Positions 1-8,806 are shown, counted from the first letter of the stretch. The stretch is 9,195 nt of DNA from Rhodobacteraceae bacterium UBA3087 (GCA_002367285.1 DFBF01000231.1:1-9195); one strand, 5' to 3'. Numbers and translations are program-made. Notes: generated by a model from the sequence alone, not told the origin.

Positions 1-10
1 ATCCCGCGCC

Positions 11-67
11 CAGCCCCCCCGTATGCAAACGCCCCCAGGGAGGAACCATTGGGTGGGGGGGGGGCTG
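11..67. repeat. G/C homopolymer inverted repeat in the 3' flank of the toxin gene
   Basis: A run of seven C (14-20) and a run of ten G (55-64) form a perfect 10-bp inverted repeat: CAGCCCCCCC at 11-20 against GGGGGGGCTG at 58-67, with a 37-base spacer. A second, shorter inverted pair (CCATTGG at 46-52, CCAATGG at 84-90) interleaves with it. In the minus-strand transcript the stem lies about 40 bases after the toxin stop codon and is not followed by a U tract, so it is not a standard intrinsic terminator. The plus strand also has four G runs (51-53, 55-64 counted as two, 70-72) that could form a G-quadruplex. Long homopolymers near the edge of a contig can also be assembly or sequencing artefacts. 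Nothing coding is seen in bases 1-106. Confidence 0.4.
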
Positions 68-106
68 CTGGGAATTGCGCTGGCCAATGGAAACCTTTCC
101 GCAGCT

Positions 107-433
107 CTATTCCTCAAGCAGGGCGTCCACATCCAACCCTTGCTCTCGCAACTGGTTGTTGATGTCCATGCGCCCGTCGAAAATAAACAGAACAAAAACC
201 GTGTCCCTTCGCACGGTGTAGTAGATGTTGTAACGTTTCTGAAAGATCAGGCGGCGGATACCTCGATCTTCATGGTAAACATGGCCCAACAGCGGATTGG
301 TCTGCAGATTATCGACGATGAAACGGTCGATCTCGTACTGGAACTGGTCCGCGTGGTCCTGTGAATATTCGAGGTGATACAAGTAAATGGGCCACAGGCC
401 GTCGCTCGCAGTCTTCGTGATGACGACCTTCAT
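107..433 (-). CDS. ParE/RelE-superfamily toxin of a type II toxin-antitoxin module
   Basis: This is a 108-residue cytoplasmic protein with the size and layout of the RelE/ParE fold. An N-terminal strand (MKVVITKTA) is followed by helices to about residue 45. A beta-sheet core follows, with the family-typical pattern of a basic strand (RRLIFQKRYNIYYTV, 60-74), a hydrophobic strand (VFVLFIF, 79-85) and the turn DGR near 86-88. Family members either poison DNA gyrase (ParE) or cleave mRNA on the ribosome (RelE). The sequence alone does not settle which applies, but the turn and basic strand look more like ParE. The ATG (433-431) overlaps the antitoxin stop in ATGA, so the two are translationally coupled in the usual antitoxin-first order. 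The stop codon is TAG. No truncation is visible and the gene looks intact. The family call is confident; the target is not. Confidence 0.88.
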   Translation of the reverse strand: MKVVITKTASDGLWPIYLYHLEYSQDHADQFQYEIDRFIVDNLQTNPLLGHVYHEDRGIRRLIFQKRYNIYYTVRRDTVFVLFIFDGRMDINNQLREQGLDVDALLEE

Positions 434-702
434 TCCGCGGGGCTAAGCCGTGCCTTGAAGCGGGCAATGCGATCCGCTGTCGTTGCATCGTTCATTTCCT
501 CGACGCGCCCGACTTCGATATCCGCAAGCCCCTGGGCAAGGCCGCCTTCAATGCGCAACTGGGTCAACTCTTCCCAATCCTGAAGAGAGACCGTTATCGC
601 CACCGGACGGCTTTTCTTGGTCACGATCACGGGCTCGCGCTGCACTGTGTCCAGGTAGCGCCCGAACTCTTTGCTCGCGACGGATGCGGTCATGGTTTTC
701 AT
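430..702 (-). CDS. Phd/YefM-family antitoxin
   Basis: This 90-residue protein would neutralise the downstream toxin and bind its own promoter. Residues 5-50 fit the Phd/YefM N-terminal DNA-binding fold: ASVASKEFGRYLDTV, then the strand PVIVTKKSRPVAITVS and the helix start DWEEL. Residues from about 52 to 90 are charged and helix-prone, as expected for the segment that wraps the toxin and becomes ordered on binding. The ATG at 702 is preferred over the second Met at 693 because AAGG lies 9 bases before the first. The gene is 128 bp downstream of hsdR, so it probably has its own promoter. The gap carries a tandem TCCGGA repeat about 40-56 bases upstream of the start that could be the autoregulatory operator. 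The stop overlaps the toxin start by four bases. Confidence 0.9.
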   Translation of the reverse strand: MKTMTASVASKEFGRYLDTVQREPVIVTKKSRPVAITVSLQDWEELTQLRIEGGLAQGLADIEVGRVEEMNDATTADRIARFKARLSPAE

Positions 703-740
703 GAGTGTGGGCCTTATATTAAGCGTATGACTTCCACATT

Positions 741-758
741 ATCCGGAAAATCCGGAGA
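741..758. promoter_or_regulatory. Tandem TCCGGA repeat, candidate antitoxin operator
   Basis: Two 9-bp units in direct tandem, ATCCGGAAA (741-749) and ATCCGGAGA (750-758), differ at one base. Each contains the self-complementary hexamer TCCGGA, so there are two palindromes centred 9 bp apart, 39-56 bases upstream of the antitoxin ATG. An AT-rich stretch with possible -10 hexamers (TAATAT or TATAAG, around 714-720) lies between them and the start. No good -35 match was found. Paired short palindromes upstream of the module are typical of Phd/YefM autoregulation (the E. coli yefM operator has paired TGTACA cores), so an operator role is plausible, but it is inferred only. Confidence 0.45.
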
Positions 759-802
759 AAGCAAAGATTCTGCGCGAAGCGGTTGTGCCCCCTCACCATG
801 TC

Positions 803-823
803 CTGCACCTTTGCGAAATGCAG
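803..823 (-). terminator. Hairpin just after hsdR, weak terminator candidate
   Basis: Seven bases after the hsdR stop, the minus-strand transcript can fold CUGCAUUU / AGGUGCAG into an 8-bp stem containing two G-U pairs, around a 5-base CGCAA loop. No U tract follows, so strong intrinsic termination is unlikely. It may be a 3'-end-stabilising hairpin or have no function. The remaining bases of the 703-830 gap show no other clear structure apart from the TCCGGA repeat. Confidence 0.22.
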
Positions 824-830
824 CTGTAGA

Positions 831-3800
831 TTAAACTGAATGCGTCAGTATGGCTTCCGCCTGCTGTAGAACTGTTTGTATTGCTTCATCCTGCAGATCA
901 GGTGGGTATCCATGACGCCTCAGAATTCTTTTGACCAGTACCCGCATTCGCGCTCTTGCACTCTCACGGCGCGACCAATCGACGGAGCTGTTTGCTTTCA
1001 AGCCCTCGAGGAGTTCGTGCGCGATGATCTTGAGAGAGTCGTTGCCCATTACATCAACTGCGTTTTCGTTCTGAGCAAGTGCGTCGTAAAAAGCTATCTC
1101 GTCAGTTGATAATCCCTCTTCTTCGCCCCGGTTTCTGGCGTCACGAATGTCTTTTGCGAGGTTGACCAACTCCTGCAAAACTTCGACCGTACTGATTGCG
1201 TTCGTGTGATATCGGGCCACAGCTTCTGCCAGCCGGTCCGAGAACTGTTTGCTTTCAACGATGTTCGATTTGCTTCGCGATGAGATTTCATCATTCAGCA
1301 ATTTTTTCAGGGCTTCCAGGGCGAGGTTTTTTGTGTCTATCTGCTGAATTTCCGCAAGAAATTCGTCTGATAAGATGGAAATATCAGGCGATTTCAACCC
1401 CGCAGCCGAAAGAATATCGACGATCTCGGTCGAGACCACTGATCTGTCAATGATTTGCTGAACCGCCAGCATCTTGTCTGCGGCCGAGCTTCCGGCAGCC
1501 TGGGAAGACTTCACCAACGCGGCACGAATAGTTTGAAAAAAGCCGACTTCGACCCTGATTTCGCGCGCCTCGTCACTGGCCGCCGCGAGCGCGAAGGCCT
1601 TGGACAGCGCCAGAACGGCATCCGGATATCGACGGTGCGATTTCTTTTTGGCCTCGTCTGATGTTTCTCGCTCTGAGGCTTCGTGTTGTCGTGACAGTAT
1701 CCAGTCCAGTGCGCCCGCCATTACTGCCAGTCGTTCCTTCGGAGATCCAGTCAGGCCACTGCTGTAATCAAATCGGTGGAACATGTCTTGAACGATGCCA
1801 AATCGCTTGAGCATTTCGGCAACGGCCTCGGCTTCATCGATACCGGCCTGCCTTTGATCATTCGCCGAATACTGGCCCAGCGCGTTTTTCAGGTTCTGGG
1901 CAATGCCGATGTAATCCACAACAAGCCCTGCCGGTTTGTCATGGAACACCCGGTTCACGCGGGCAATCGCCTGCATCAGCCCGTGCCCCTTCATCGGCTT
2001 ATCAACATACATCGTATGCATCGACGGCGCATCAAACCCTGTGAGCCACATGTCTCGCACGATCACCAGCTTCAGCGGGTCATTTGGATCTTTGACGCGT
2101 TTTGCCAGCAGGTCACGGCGGGCCTTGTTGCCGACATGTGCCTGCCAGTCCTGCGGATCGGATGCAGAACCGGTCATAACGATTTTGACAGCACCCTCCT
2201 TGTCATCGTCAGAGTGCCATTCCGGGCGCAGTGCGATGATCTTGTTGTAGAGCGCCACGCATATCCGGCGGCTCATGCAGACGATCATGGCCTTGCCATT
2301 CATGGCTTCCACACGGCTTTCAAAATGCTGCACCAGATCATCCGCAACCATTTTCAGCCGTTTTTCAGCCCCCACCAATGCCTCAACCGTGGACCACTTC
2401 TGTTTGAGCTTCTCCTGTTCACTCAAAGCCTCGTCTTCAGTCAACGCCTCTATTTCGGCGTCGATCCGGGGTTTTTCATCCTCGGGCAGTTCTATCCGCG
2501 CAAGGCGGCTTTCGTAATAGATCGGCACGGTTGCGCCGTCCTCAACCGCCTGGGTGATATCATACACATCGATGTAATCGCCAAACACAGCCGGGGTGTT
2601 CACATCGTCCTTTTCGATCGGCGTCCCGGTGAAGCCAATGAAAGAGGCATTTGGCAGCGCATCACGCAGATATTTGGCAAAACCGTAGGCTATCTCGCCG
2701 GTCTTGCGATCAATGCGCGCCTTGAAACCGTATTGGCTGCGGTGGGCCTCGTCAGCAATGACAACGACATTGCGCCGGTCCGTCATCTTCGCCTCCGAGA
2801 ACTTCTGAATTGTGGTGAAGATCACCCCACCCGAAGTCCGGTTCAGCACGTTCTGCAGGTCCTCGCGGCTTTCGGCCTGCACCGGAGTCTGGCGGATCAG
2901 GTCGCGGCACATGGAAAAGGTCGCAAACAGCTGGTCGTCCAGATCGTTTCGATCCGTCAGGATCACAAGGGTCGGGTTTTCCAATTCGGGCCTGCGCACC
3001 AACTGCCCGGCAAAAAAGGCCATCAGCAGGCTTTTGCCCGACCCCTGCGTATGCCAGATCACCCCGGCTTTGCGATCCCCGGTGACAGAAGTTGCCCGGA
3101 CAGTGCTCTCAACGGCTTTCAGCACCGCGTGGAACTGGTGATAGCCTGCGATGATTTTGATGATCCCGGCACCGCCGTCACCAAATACGGTGAAATCACG
3201 GATCAGTTGCAGAAATCGCCCTTTTTCAAATACGCCCTCAATCAGGGTTTCCATTTCCGGACTGCCCTTGGGGGCAACATCTTGCCCGTCCGTTGTGCGC
3301 CAGGGCATGAACCGTTCTTCATTGGCCGTGAGCGATCCGACCCGCGCCAGCATTCCGTCCGAGGTCACCAGCACGCCATTGGTGCGAAACAGCGAGGGGA
3401 TCTGTGCCTTGTAGGTCTGCAACTGGTTATAGGCGCTGGTCAGCGTTGCGCTCTCAGAGCCAGGGTTCTTCAGCTCGATCACTGCCAGTGGCAGGCCGTT
3501 CACGAAAACCACCACATCTGGGCGGCGGTTATGGCCGCGTTCGATCACTGTCAGCTGATCAACAACCAGCCAGTCATTGGCATCGGGGGTGTCAAGATCC
3601 ACCAGCCAGACCTTGTCGCCGCGAATGGTGCCGTCTTCGGCGTGAAACTCAACATCCACACCCTCAACGATGGCGCGATGCAGACGTCGGTTTTCCTCAA
3701 CCAGCGAGGCGCTCTCGTCTCCGATGATCCGCTTGATCGCATCCTCGCGTGCCCCGGGCGGGATTTGCGGGTTGAGCCGCGCGACCGCAGCTTCCAAACG

Positions 3801-3947
3801 GCCGATCAGGATCACATCGCCGTATGAAGCCCGCTCAGGAGCCGTGCCATCCGGGCCAATTACAGCGTCGGGCAGGCGCGCATAGCCCAACTCCTGGAAC
3901 TGCTCCAACAGGATGGCTTCAATGTCGGCTTCAGACAGGGTGGACAT
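831..3947 (-). CDS. hsdR: Type I restriction enzyme subunit R (HsdR), DNA translocase and endonuclease
   Basis: HsdR joins HsdM2-HsdS to form the complete restriction complex, which translocates DNA using ATP and cleaves away from unmethylated target sites. All expected parts of this 1038-residue protein are visible. The N-terminal PD-(D/E)xK nuclease has D144 (RRPDVVVF), E158-x-K160 (AVIELK) and the associated QxxxY motif (Q175, Y179). Two RecA-like motor domains follow with Walker A HTQGSGKS (299-306), DEAH (399-402), FTGTP (439-443), motif V LTGFDAP (635-641) and motif VI QAIARVNR (659-666). The C-terminal helical region (about 750-1030) resembles the type I R-subunit C-terminal domain (DUF3387/T1RH-like) that contacts the methyltransferase. 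The length is normal and the reading frame intact. The ATG at 3947 has GAGGA four bases upstream (3952-3956). The gene stands apart from hsdMS-fic by 122 bp containing a four-site operator array, so it probably has its own promoter. Stretches of its 3' third (about 1020-1380) are nearer 40-47% G+C, lower than the rest. Confidence 0.97.
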   Translation of the reverse strand: MSTLSEADIEAILLEQFQELGYARLPDAVIGPDGTAPERASYGDVILIGRLEAAVARLNPQIPPGAREDAIKRIIGDESASLVEENRRLHRAIVEGVDVEFHAEDGTIRGDKVWLVDLDTPDANDWLVVDQLTVIERGHNRRPDVVVFVNGLPLAVIELKNPGSESATLTSAYNQLQTYKAQIPSLFRTNGVLVTSDGMLARVGSLTANEERFMPWRTTDGQDVAPKGSPEMETLIEGVFEKGRFLQLIRDFTVFGDGGAGIIKIIAGYHQFHAVLKAVESTVRATSVTGDRKAGVIWHTQGSGKSLLMAFFAGQLVRRPELENPTLVILTDRNDLDDQLFATFSMCRDLIRQTPVQAESREDLQNVLNRTSGGVIFTTIQKFSEAKMTDRRNVVVIADEAHRSQYGFKARIDRKTGEIAYGFAKYLRDALPNASFIGFTGTPIEKDDVNTPAVFGDYIDVYDITQAVEDGATVPIYYESRLARIELPEDEKPRIDAEIEALTEDEALSEQEKLKQKWSTVEALVGAEKRLKMVADDLVQHFESRVEAMNGKAMIVCMSRRICVALYNKIIALRPEWHSDDDKEGAVKIVMTGSASDPQDWQAHVGNKARRDLLAKRVKDPNDPLKLVIVRDMWLTGFDAPSMHTMYVDKPMKGHGLMQAIARVNRVFHDKPAGLVVDYIGIAQNLKNALGQYSANDQRQAGIDEAEAVAEMLKRFGIVQDMFHRFDYSSGLTGSPKERLAVMAGALDWILSRQHEASERETSDEAKKKSHRRYPDAVLALSKAFALAAASDEAREIRVEVGFFQTIRAALVKSSQAAGSSAADKMLAVQQIIDRSVVSTEIVDILSAAGLKSPDISILSDEFLAEIQQIDTKNLALEALKKLLNDEISSRSKSNIVESKQFSDRLAEAVARYHTNAISTVEVLQELVNLAKDIRDARNRGEEEGLSTDEIAFYDALAQNENAVDVMGNDSLKIIAHELLEGLKANSSVDWSRRESARARMRVLVKRILRRHGYPPDLQDEAIQTVLQQAEAILTHSV

Positions 3948-3978
3948 GAAATCCTCGTTTCAGAAATATGCAGTGCTG

Positions 3979-4073
3979 TTGTGGATCACTTGTTGGCCTC
4001 AAGATATGTTGTGGGTCAGCTTTGCGGCAATTGTGACCCACAAGCCGGGTTGCGGTACAAAAGTGATCCTCAA
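3979..4073. promoter_or_regulatory. Symmetric array of four operator-like 13-bp sites upstream of hsdR
   Basis: Four copies of a TTGTG-N3-CACAA-like element lie between fic and hsdR: TTGTGGATCACTT (3979-3991), TTGTGGGTCAGCT (4009-4021), TTGTGACCCACAA (4031-4043, a perfect palindrome) and AAGTGATCCTCAA (4061-4073). Their centres are 30, 22 and 30 bp apart, close to 3, 2 and 3 helical turns, and the whole array is symmetric about 4026. The inner pair forms a perfect 10-bp inverted repeat (4009-4018 / 4034-4043). The outer pair forms a perfect 9-bp one (GGATCACTT 3983-3991 / AAGTGATCC 4061-4069). The array ends 32 bases before the hsdR ATG and touches the fic stop codon. This suits cooperative binding by a dimeric repressor or activator of hsdR. 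No U tract follows the inner stem, so a terminator is unlikely. No convincing sigma-70 promoter was found within it. Confidence 0.6.
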
Positions 4074-5185
4074 AACGCCGATCTCCCCTCGCAAATGTTC
4101 AGCAACTCCGGGAAAGCCAGAACCGCCGGTCGCCTGCCGCTGGCGGGTTGCAACTCGCGCAGCAATCCATTGTCGCGTACGAGGCGCAGAATACGCTTGG
4201 CGGTTGGGACCGGAATATCCGCCTGCGCCACGAAATCAGAGGCGCTGAAAATTGGGCGGCTAAAGAACCAGTCCAGCGCCCGGCCACTATATTGTGACCT
4301 TGTCGCCCCAACCATCCAGTCTTTGCGCGCATTATAAAGGGCATGGATTGCCAGTGCCTTGGACTGATTGGTTTGCGCCTGTTCAATAATCCCGCGCAGG
4401 AAAAACGCGCACCAGCCGGTCCAGTCGCCATCGCGGGACACCGCCAGCAGCCGGTCGTAATACTCGTCGCGGTTGCCTTCCAGATATTCCGACAGATAGA
4501 AATTCGGGCTCGACAACAGGCCCTTGGATTTCAGGAACAGCGGGATGATCAACCGTCCAAGCCGACCGTTGCCGTCCAGAAACGGGTGGATCGCCTCGAA
4601 CTCGGCGTGGATCAGGGCCAGTTGCACCAGAACGTCAGGGGCCGGGGCGTGGATATATGCCTCCCACGTGGTCATTGCATCCGGCAAGGCCTCGGCAGAG
4701 CATGGGACAAAGCGCGCCTGTTCGATGGTGCAGCCTTCGGGACCGATCCAGTTGGGGATGCGGCGATATTCGCCCGGGGCCTTGTTGCGCCCGCGTACCC
4801 CCTGCATCAACCGTTCGTGCGTCAGCCGGATAAGACGTTGCGACAGCGGCAGATCCTCCAACAGGCGCGCGGCCTCGGCCAGTGCGGCGCGATAATTCAG
4901 AACCTCGCGAATATCGGCCTTTTTCGGGGTGCTTTCATCGTCAAGCATCCCTTCGGCCTCAAATTCCAGCACCTCGCCCAGCGTTGCCTGCGTGCCCTCG
5001 ATCCGGCTGGACAAAACCGCCTCTTGCGAGGTCAGCGGTGACAACAGGACGTTGGGGTTGGGAATGCCGTGCAGCACGCCCTCGTACCGGGCGACGGCGG
5101 CATTGGCGGGACCGATCAGCGGCAAAAGTTGTGGCCAGTCCAGGTCAGGTGGAGGGAAAAGACCCTGATGATAGGCAACAGCCAT
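4070..5185 (-). CDS. fic: Fic-family protein (probable AMPylase) with N-terminal inhibitory motif and C-terminal winged helix
   Basis: Fic enzymes transfer AMP (or a related group) from a nucleotide to a target protein side chain. From the ATG at 5185 the protein has 371 residues. It has a Fic N-terminal domain (about 8-90) with the self-inhibitory (S/T)xxxE(G/N) motif as S59-E63-G64 (SSRIEG), typical of class II Fic proteins. The catalytic core carries the complete motif HPFLDGNGRLGR (200-211), with H200, D204, N206, R208 and R211 intact. The C-terminal 60-70 residues form a winged helix-turn-helix (helices about 313-342, wing about 345-358), so DNA binding is likely. The ATG shares one base with the hsdS stop (TGATG). 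A TTG one codon earlier would give a TTGA overlap and is possible. The gene is thus coupled to hsdMS and lies directly upstream of the four-site array before hsdR. Its target is unknown. A regulatory or toxin-like role in the restriction system is inference. Confidence 0.93.
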   Translation of the reverse strand: MAVAYHQGLFPPPDLDWPQLLPLIGPANAAVARYEGVLHGIPNPNVLLSPLTSQEAVLSSRIEGTQATLGEVLEFEAEGMLDDESTPKKADIREVLNYRAALAEAARLLEDLPLSQRLIRLTHERLMQGVRGRNKAPGEYRRIPNWIGPEGCTIEQARFVPCSAEALPDAMTTWEAYIHAPAPDVLVQLALIHAEFEAIHPFLDGNGRLGRLIIPLFLKSKGLLSSPNFYLSEYLEGNRDEYYDRLLAVSRDGDWTGWCAFFLRGIIEQAQTNQSKALAIHALYNARKDWMVGATRSQYSGRALDWFFSRPIFSASDFVAQADIPVPTAKRILRLVRDNGLLRELQPASGRRPAVLAFPELLNICEGRSAF

Positions 5186-6527
5186 CAAAGCACCGCCTCT
5201 GCGATCTGTTCCGCTTCGCGCATGCGGATTTCGCCGGACATGAGTTTGGGCAGCAGCAGGTCGCGGGTTTGGGCCAATGTTCCGCTTTCAAACAAATTCG
5301 CCCGCATCCGAGCATGAATGGGTCCAACCAAAGCTTCGAATTCTTCCAGCAGTTCGTTTGAGGCGATGTGAACCTTCAAACGCTTAAGGTCTTGCTTGGT
5401 GACATGACCCAATCCCGTTGTCTGCTTATTCCGCGCGATTTCGGCGAATTCAGGCTTCAGCCATTTGAGCATGGTGTAAAGGAAGGCAGGCGAGCGGGTG
5501 CCATTGCTGCGAACCGCAAAAATGTGCTGGTTTAACCAGGCATCGCCACCGGTCCAAATAAATGTGTCAATCGACGTATCAGGGTTCCCGGACCACGAGA
5601 ACAGAAGTTCACCATCGCTGATCCGGTATTTATCGCCCAGCGCTGTATTGGTCCATTTGGTTTTCTGCGTCACACCAGCCTTGAGTTCAGCAATCTTGAT
5701 GACGGGCAGAGCATCAGGCGCTTTGTCAAAATGCATATTCTTGTATGCAGCGCCATTGATCCATTCGGCCTGTTCGATCACGGATTCAGATTCCCACCCC
5801 TCCGGCACACCGTCATCATCCAGCCGGTCGGGGAAGAGGGACCAGATTTCGGGGGCGAGGTAGGGCGCATCTCTGGTTTGTTCGTTTTTCGTGGCTGTGC
5901 CACTCAGGGCCATTTTGGCACGGGTGGGGCCGAAATCGACGAACCAGTCGCGAAACAGCGCCCGCGCTTGTCGCTCCAACGTCCCGTTCATCCGTCGGTT
6001 CAGCTCGATCTTGTCGTCAAGGGCGGAGAGGACAGAGGCGATGGCGCGTTGTTCGGGGAGTGGGGGCAAGGAAATTGATAGGCTCAACTGATCGCGCAGA
6101 CTGAGGTATGGTGCCATGTCTGTGGAATAGGCCCTGCCCGAGAGTTGCGTCCTGAACTCTGGTGATGATGACCAAACCTGCAAGAATCCTTGGTCGAGCG
6201 TAGTGGCGTCTTTCGATCGCCAGTAAGAAAGATGAGGCGAATAGACTGCGCCAATCTGGGGATCACGAATTACGCCCACTCTGCCAGTGGAATTGCCTTT
6301 GGTTGTAATGACAACATCGCCAGACTGGGCAACCTTTGCGCCGAAACCTACGATGTCTGTTTCCTTGAATCGCTCCGGCATGTTCTCGACGAAGCCGCTA
6401 TCCTGAAGATAGGCCGATCGAAGGAAGATCGGGCCGGAACCGCCCAACTCGGCATTCTTCGCCCGGTATCCGTCGCCGATCTCAAGAAGGCCTGCGTCAA
6501 TCAGTTGTCGGAAAACCCTTATCGCTC

Positions 6528-6531
<4 letters not shown>
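5185..6531 (-). CDS. hsdS: Type I restriction-modification specificity subunit S (HsdS)
   Basis: HsdS sets the bipartite DNA target recognised by both methylation and restriction complexes. The 448-residue protein has the standard two-fold arrangement. Target-recognition domain 1 (about 12-155) opens with the family-typical LLEIGDGYRAKNAELGG. A conserved spacer helix follows (LPPLPEQRAIASVLSALDD, 156-174, on to about 200). Target-recognition domain 2 (about 245-390) contains TTGLGHVTKQDLK, and a second helical repeat ends in LLLPKLMSGEIR (425-436). The start is TTG (6531-6529). It overlaps the hsdM stop as TTGA, a stop lies in frame only two codons upstream, and no in-frame ATG lies near, so TTG is the best choice. 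A weak start coupled to hsdM would keep HsdS low relative to HsdM, matching the 2:1 M:S ratio. Both recognition domains are lower in G+C than the spacer, as expected if they have been exchanged by recombination. The DNA target cannot be predicted from this sequence by eye. Confidence 0.95.
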
Positions 6532-8060
<1,529 letters not shown>

Positions 8061-8149
8061 GAAGTAGCTGCCTTGGTCTGATTGTTTTCCGGACCGTATT
8101 TCAGCGGGAAGCGGAAATCCAGTGGTCTGAGGCTGGAGCGTGGTAAGGA

Positions 8150-8806
8150 TTACCGCGAATTCCACGGCCTAGCCTTCGGCATTGCCGCCGTCACCTCGAC
8201 CTCCCGCAACATTCCGCCATCCTGCAACCCCTCCCGCACCCAACCCAGCGCCTGCCACCAATCGCCATAGGCTCGCCGTGCCCCTGCAATCTGCTCCGGG
8301 TGTGGTCGCCACGTCACCGGACAAGCCAGCACCTCAACCGTCCGCCACCGCCCACGATACTGGACCCGCTCGATACCAACGACCTCGGTCTTTGCCCGAT
8401 CCCCATGCTGGTTGCGCCTGGTCTCGACAGGAACACAACGCGGCACCGCTCCCGGCATCCAGTCGGGCGTCAGTCCTGCACGCGCCAGTTCCGCCACCCG
8501 GATCGCCATGCGTTTGCCGCCCAGCGCGTCGGGCAATCCGGCCAAGGTTGCAGCGATGACCTCGGCGTCCTCATGGGTGTAACTGCCAATCTTGTACCGC
8601 CCACCGTCAACCTGGCAACCAAGCCGAGCGCGCTGAATGAGAACATATTCAAGGCTATAGCCGCTGGCTTCCTCAACGGTGTCGGTTGGCAGCGGTAGTT
8701 CCAGCTGCGCCTTTTCCACCCGAAACGCCCATTCCAGGATGGCCTGCACACCCAGTGCGCGTCTGTGTTTTCCACCACTGCGGGTGATGCGCCCGTGCAC
8801 GGTCAT
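8150..8806 (-). CDS. Hypothetical protein, family not recognised
   Basis: This 218-residue open frame starts with an ATG overlapping the stop of the preceding gene as ATGA, and ends with TAA 89 bp before hsdM. The protein is basic at its start (RITRSGGKHRR) and near 115-145. It has a central alanine-rich helical stretch (residues 74-113, including DAEVIAATLAGLPDALGGKR) and a Trp-rich segment near 155-190 (RGRWRTVEVLACPVTWRPHPEQ, in part, and YGDWWQALGWVREG). There is no signal peptide, membrane segment or motif that I can assign to an enzyme. Codon use and G+C look like the neighbours and the coupling supports a real gene. The style resembles small hypothetical proteins of alphaproteobacterial prophage or plasmid regions, but that is an impression only. 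It probably belongs with the upstream partial gene rather than with the hsd operon. Confidence 0.72.
   Translation of the reverse strand: MTVHGRITRSGGKHRRALGVQAILEWAFRVEKAQLELPLPTDTVEEASGYSLEYVLIQRARLGCQVDGGRYKIGSYTHEDAEVIAATLAGLPDALGGKRMAIRVAELARAGLTPDWMPGAVPRCVPVETRRNQHGDRAKTEVVGIERVQYRGRWRTVEVLACPVTWRPHPEQIAGARRAYGDWWQALGWVREGLQDGGMLREVEVTAAMPKARPWNSR

Noticed and set aside
23..364. 113-codon plus-strand frame at the left edge
   Set aside because: It is antisense to the toxin gene and reads through the G-rich repeat. The minus-strand frame has the coupled start and the toxin family pattern.
1776..3827. 683-codon open frame on the plus strand
   Set aside because: It lies wholly antisense to hsdR, whose minus-strand protein shows every nuclease and helicase motif. 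The plus-strand protein has no recognisable domain and is rich in His, Pro and Arg, as expected for a G+C-rich shadow frame.
4009..4043. Intrinsic terminator after fic
   Set aside because: The 10-bp stem with a 15-base loop is not followed by a U tract in the minus-strand transcript, and it belongs to a larger symmetric four-site array, which favours a protein-binding role.
4343..5041. 232-codon plus-strand frame opposite fic
   Set aside because: It is a shadow of the Fic gene, whose minus-strand frame has the complete catalytic motif. No domain is seen in the plus-strand product.
8088..8093. TCCGGA upstream of hsdM as a second copy of the antitoxin operator
   Set aside because: It is a single hexamer without the tandem partner, and other single TCCGGA copies occur inside hsdR (1621-1626 and near 3255), so chance is a sufficient explanation.
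8061..8165. 35-residue N-terminal extension of HsdM
   Set aside because: It overlaps the end of the upstream gene and has no family similarity that I can see. An ATG with AAGG upstream at 8060 begins the typical HsdM N-terminus.
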